Shown here piece by piece: positions 59,910-64,000 of a stretch of 64,000 nt of DNA. The stretch is from Antrodiella citrinella (lineage: Eukaryota; Basidiomycota; Agaricomycetes; Polyporales; Steccherinaceae): the NCBI GenBank assembly GCA_004802725.1, contig SGPM01000099.1, positions 1 to 64,000 on the forward strand, in the 5' to 3' direction. Within the stretch, counting starts at the first letter, position 1, and the number at the start of each line of letters is the position of its first letter. The notes under the pieces are model-generated. The model did not search any database. It was not told the origin of the DNA and worked only from the letters and a program-made list of their open reading frames with translations. The position numbers and the translations under genes were made by a program.

Positions 59910-60145
59910 GGCGGGTATAGTTTCTCGAAGTTCACAAGCGACTGAAGACTGCAATCAAGTACTGGTGAGCGATGAACTCCTCAAGACCTGAGTGAGATGA
60001 CTTACTGTCCAGCACCTTAACGAAAGCGGTCTTGAGGACGAATCGTGGTCTTATACTTCTCTCATTTGACAGAGGGATTCGATCCTCCCTCAGACACAGT
60101 TTGTTGAAGGATCTGCCAAGTTTCCCGACATCATGATGGACAGAG
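59910..60145 (-). repeat. Inverted repeat unit B: 5' region of small secreted gene B
   Basis: Reverse-complement relative of 44,770-45,015 (see that entry), directly upstream of the B start codon. It probably contains the conserved promoter and leader of the pair. Confidence 0.8.
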
Positions 60146-61310
60146 CAAGGTGACATTCACTTGGTCAATAGATATCAATCGGGTTTGTAGTACGGGTGGC
60201 TCAGCTCAAGGCGGTAGCTTGAAGACGTCAAGTCATATGTTTCGAACTGTCGATGACGTGGAAGAAACACAAGAACTGGCGCAAGGCGAAGGCCGCGTGT
60301 CACCTATGCTGTGTTGGGAAAGATATGTATAGATGCGGTACTGTGGGTGCCATTGCGCTGTGGCGGGGTCGAATATGGAAGAGGAAGCTGGCACATGTAC
60401 ATAAGTCGTGATCGCAAGCTTCCAACGTAAGAAAGAGGACCGGCCTGCGTATTCTCTGTTTCCTTCTCTGCGTGCCGGTGCCATGGTCACATTAAGCGTG
60501 GTTAGCATTCCAGATCATCGATCAACGTTCAACGTCAATCAGGGTGTCGAGAACGCGTGATTGGCACGCGCGAAATGATCTTCATGAGAAATGTGAAGCC
60601 GCTACTAGTAGAAAGTTTTAGATAGCACATGTGGGACACACCGTGTTCGCACAGCAAAACACCGTCACGACTCACCAGGACAATAATCTAGCGGGAGATG
60701 GGAGGTGCAGAAAGATAGATTGACACCGTAGATTGTTGGAAACGTCAGCAACGACAATAAGCGCGTTCATAAATCATTCATTGCATGATGCGGTTGACCC
60801 AAACACAGGTAGTAGAGTTGTGTGCGTCGATGGGTCCATCCAAGGTCCATCAGTCGGAGCTACGTGGTGGTGGCGGTGTCGTGGCCATCATCGAATGTCT
60901 TGATATTACTAAATTTCAGGGTTCCACGACGCTGCGGGACTTGATTTTAGTACCAGACGAACTTGAAGGATAATTTGTGGGTCCCCATTCGGGGGGCCGG
61001 GGCTATGACATGCCTCGGAAGGCTCCTGGGCACCCTGAGCGGCACAGAATACGTTCGTCAATGTGCACGGTAGCGTTGAGGTTGAAATACTCGATGGCCG
61101 ACATTGTTTTGAGGAGGCTTGACAACGAGTCCGGCGATAGCCGTTACCGTAGACGCCGTGGCATCTGCAAGGGCTAGCGAGCGTCGAAGCGCGGTGGAAT
61201 CCTCTTTTTCTTTCACTTTCTACATCCCTATTCATAACATTGGATCCTTAGGCCTTAGTCTGACTGCTGCCACTGCTGCCAGTGGCAATGCTTTCAACTC
61301 GACGTTTCGA
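60146..61310. other. Intergenic, nothing recognised
   Basis: Only short frames without family resemblance. Confidence 0.35.
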
Positions 61311-62289
61311 TGTTTGAGGATACTGTACCTCCAGTAACGGTCTGCTTACAAACGGGATCGGACATTGTCAGGTACGTAGTGTGTTTGATTCTCCCTCTTT
61401 TAATATTAATATTGCGCCCTCTTACTCTCATGCGACCAAAGCATCCAAGAATGCAGGTTCTTTCCAAGAGGCAAGAGTATCTGAGTACTTTGACCCTATG
61501 CATCTGGACGTCGAAGCCCGTTGGACCTCTCAGCCTACCCCGATAATCAAACTCCGTCCTATTGAACGTTCTCGTGTGCCTGACACACCCGTCCTCTTCA
61601 TCAAAGTTGTTTCCTCACTCGTTTCCTCCGAGGTCTCCAAAACACGCACGGATCACTGGATGACCGAGACGGAGCCAGCAGCTGCCGGCAGCTGCATGGT
61701 CGACGTCAACGTTTCAACATCAGTTCATCATGATGGCTACCTCAGTTGGAAGATGCTAGTAATTTTGGGAAGATGTTGACGACTTCAAAGATCGGATCAA
61801 GGAGCACTTTCAACCGAGTTGTACCTGGAGCTCTATACCAGATGTCCAAGCTTCGGCCAAGTTGGTCGAAGGATGGGACCTGAAGCCTGAGGCTCGACGT
61901 ATCATGATGGGTGCGTACGCTCTGCTCAGGCTCTGGTCTACATTTACTCTGCGGATGGATCTTCTTAACATGGCCCTTGTTGCTTTATTGTATCTTTTTT
62001 GCACATACGTCCGTCTCGATTGTCGGATTCAAAGTTGTCCGTTGCGCCACAATGCCTACAATTTTGGCTTGACTTCATCGGGAGAGGCCGCTCTTCCAGG
62101 ATCAGATCTACATTCTATCTGTATCGCATTTGCGGTCCTGAATATTGCATGGCCCTGACCGGTCTCTTTCCAAGCGGTCACAGCAAAAGTCTCTATGATC
62201 TACGCGCAGGGTATGAGGCTGATGTCTGTGTAGATCAGTCAGACCGACGGGTCACGGTATTTACTGGTCATATCGAGAAATTCGGCTGA
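61311..62289 (+). CDS. Uncharacterised, fragmented coding-like region
   Basis: Three protein-like stretches on the plus strand: SEYFDPMHLDVEARW to SKTRTDHWM (about 61,465-61,740), DVDDFKDRIKEHF to LVEGWDLKPEARRIMM (61,770-61,905) and PQCLQFWLDFIGRG to SDRRVTVFTGHIEKF (62,050-62,289). Intron-like borders exist (for example GTACGT at 61,371), but I could not join the pieces in one frame between 61,740 and 61,780. It may be an intact gene with missed splicing or a decaying one. No family is recognised. Confidence 0.35.
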
Positions 62290-62433
62290 AGTCAGGCATC
62301 AGCGGTCTGGCCCGCATGCCGCGTGCTCTCAGCATAGCATGGCATACCGGAGACAATGCCACGATTTCGGGTTATATTGAGACGAAGGATGGCTTTTGCG
62401 CATAATCACTCCCTCGTCCTCGCACTATCAAAA

Positions 62434-63704
62434 ATGTCCGGACCTCCTGCCCAGCCGGGATTTGCGCAGATTCCTCTGCCTGCTGGTATGACTCTGGAGC
62501 AATACATGACACTGCAGGGCCAAGCAGGTACGTCTCGCATTTGCTTGCGTTCGATTTGTGGCGGTTAGATTATTGATGTGTTATTTAGTGACGATCGCCA
62601 TAACCGTCGCGGTTGTCACCAGCATTCTTTTGTGGGACTAGTAAGTATTCCTGCCAATTTGTGGAGTTCGAGTGCTCACTGAATGCCACGTTATCAGCTT
62701 CTCTCTTCTTGGTGATGAAATCGCTTCATATCGTGGCGACGGTGGCAAGTGGTGGCAATCTCCCGGGACATGGTCGTAAGTTCAAATACCGACTATTATA
62801 TCGTGGCGCGTTGGCTCAATTTCTTATTCTCAGCTTCATAATACTACGATATGCAGGGATCATCGCGATGGTACCATCCTTGTTCTTCACCTCGGTCCAG
62901 AGTGCACATTGCCAGGCAGCGGTTTCTCTGAGTCAAGTCGGCGCTATCCTCGCCGTCGCCGCCTCCGGTGCCATCTTCAGTTTCCGAGTTTCTGCCTTGT
63001 GGAATGGGAACAGCGTTGTCCGAGGGGTAGTGGCTCTCATGTATTGTCTCATGATATCGTGTTGGGTGCGTTCTTTCCTTCAAACATTCTCTGTGCGATC
63101 ACTCTAACCTCAATAACAGATCGCCGTTGGGTCCAAATACGCGGCAGATCAGGGCCCTGCGACGCCGTTCGGTTCCAACTGCCAGATGAGACCCATCGTC
63201 TCGTGGGCCCCCATCAGTTTCGCTTCAACTGTGGCGTTCGATACAGTCGTTCTCTTCCTCACTCTCGCTAAGATCCACGTCAATTTCTCCGTGACATCAT
63301 CCCAGGTTGGGCAACAGATCTATCGCGACAACGTGATGTACTTCCTGATCACAACGGTCACGAACGTCGTTGTCCTCGCCATCGAGTCGCTCGGTTCCGA
63401 GCATGCCATGATCAAACCCACCGCCGTCCCCTTCTCAACGCTCATGACCGTCACCATGGGATCCCGCGTGTATCTCAATCTCAAATTGATGAACAGTCGC
63501 AAGGCCGCGGGGGATAGCCGAAGTCCCTTTGCATCGCTCAACATGGTCTCTCGTAACAGGCCAGACGGTGGACCACGCACACCCAGCCTCTACGTTATGG
63601 ATGCTACCCAGGTCACATCACATCGGGACGACACTTCCTACTTGGAGGACCCAGTTTTTGCCAAGCCTAAACATGCTAACGGCTCTCAGCAATCCGTCGT
63701 ATAG
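62434..63704 (+). CDS. Multi-TM membrane protein, DUF6533-like
   Basis: Five exons (62434-62527, 62589-62640, 62698-62775, 62834-63065, 63120-63704) close to 346 aa. After a hydrophilic N terminus (MSGPPAQPGFAQIPLPAGM) come about seven hydrophobic segments, starting VTIAITVAVVTSILLWDYFS with LLGDEIASY, which fits the DUF6533 pattern of a hydrophobic helix followed by a DxxxxLxDE motif. The tail is Ser/Pro-rich and cytosolic-looking. The same broad type as the gene at 8.9-10.6 kb, but intact and clearly diverged. Function unknown; such proteins are abundant in Agaricomycetes. An upstream in-frame ATG at 62356 is possible; 62434 gives a cleaner start. Confidence 0.85.
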
Positions 63705-64000
63705 ATGGGAATGTACATGGTACGAGGCTTGTAGTTCGTTTTGTTAATCTATTTTAACCTTCGTTGTAGAACTCCCCTCGCTTTGATTGGCACCTCTGTT
63801 CTAACTTACGAATATTTTATGCCCACGCGTGGTCGCGGTGTAGCTTGTATAATTTTGGGTATCGTTGTTGTATGGTTGGGATGTTGTATGTACATACTAT
63901 GTCGTAGCAGTGCAGGAAATGAAGTCGAATGTTGATAGGATTTGCAGCGAGACTGTCTTAGGAGCAGTCGCCTTTCGGCCGACATACGATTGAGAGGGTC
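63705..64000. other. 3' flank of the membrane protein gene
   Basis: T-rich. A short frame with a hydrophobic run (VACIILGIVVVWLGCC) is probably 3' UTR; no separate gene is supported. Confidence 0.35.

Noticed and set aside
63741..63935. 64-residue frame with a hydrophobic segment at the right edge
   Set aside because: It directly follows the stop of the multi-TM gene in T-rich DNA; likely 3' UTR, with no in-phase splice to the gene.

Overview
The window looks like euchromatic nuclear DNA of a filamentous basidiomycete, most likely an Agaricomycete. Genes on both strands are packed 0.1-1 kb apart and carry many short introns (mostly 48-60 bp, GT[A/G]NGT donors and YAG acceptors). The proteins include basidiomycete hallmarks: FunK1 fungal-specific kinases, DUF6533-type multi-TM proteins, F-box remnants and a lone integrase-zinc-finger protein. 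I rebuilt exon models by hand; in nearly every full model the exon phases close exactly on a family-length protein, which is the main evidence for the boundaries given.

Layout. 0.4-8.1 kb: integrase-type zinc-binding protein (-), Kin4-type kinase (+), adenylosuccinate lyase ADE13 (-). 8.9-13.3 kb: DUF6533 membrane protein with an in-frame TAG (+), mitoribosomal bL33 (-), decayed F-box gene (-). 13.7-21.8 kb: Artemis/SNM1-like nuclease with a long tail (+), SDR oxidoreductase (-), conserved unknown (+). 22.4-26 kb: putative small secreted protein, E2 enzyme UBE2S (+), phospholipid methyltransferase OPI3 (+). 26.7-28.6 kb: FunK1 copy 1, broken (-). 30-35 kb: COQ8 (-), 2-oxodicarboxylate carrier (-), SRP9 (+). 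37.9-43.3 kb: large Munc13/Ync13-like protein (-) with an in-frame TGA near its N terminus. 45-48.6 kb: small secreted protein A (+), decaying alpha/beta hydrolase (+), Ser-rich unknown (+). 49.6-55 kb: divergent Ish1-repeat protein (-) and a GABA/choline-type permease (+). 55.2-60.2 kb: two more broken FunK1 copies and small secreted protein B (-). 62.4-63.7 kb: intact multi-TM protein (+).

The core is housekeeping: purine synthesis, ubiquinone, phosphatidylcholine, mitochondrial translation and transport, SRP, DNA repair, exocytosis. Between these genes lie fast-evolving islands. Three FunK1 copies are each broken differently (internal deletion plus frameshifts; an inversion inside the gene; severe truncation). 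A pair of paralogous three-exon small secreted proteins lies in inverted orientation about 15 kb apart and brackets the 45-60 kb interval. No complete transposon, CRISPR array, tRNA or rRNA was seen. The points most worth checking are the FunK1 internal inversion, the secreted-peptide pair, the two single in-frame stops in otherwise intact genes, and the 5-, 6- and 7-nt microexons.
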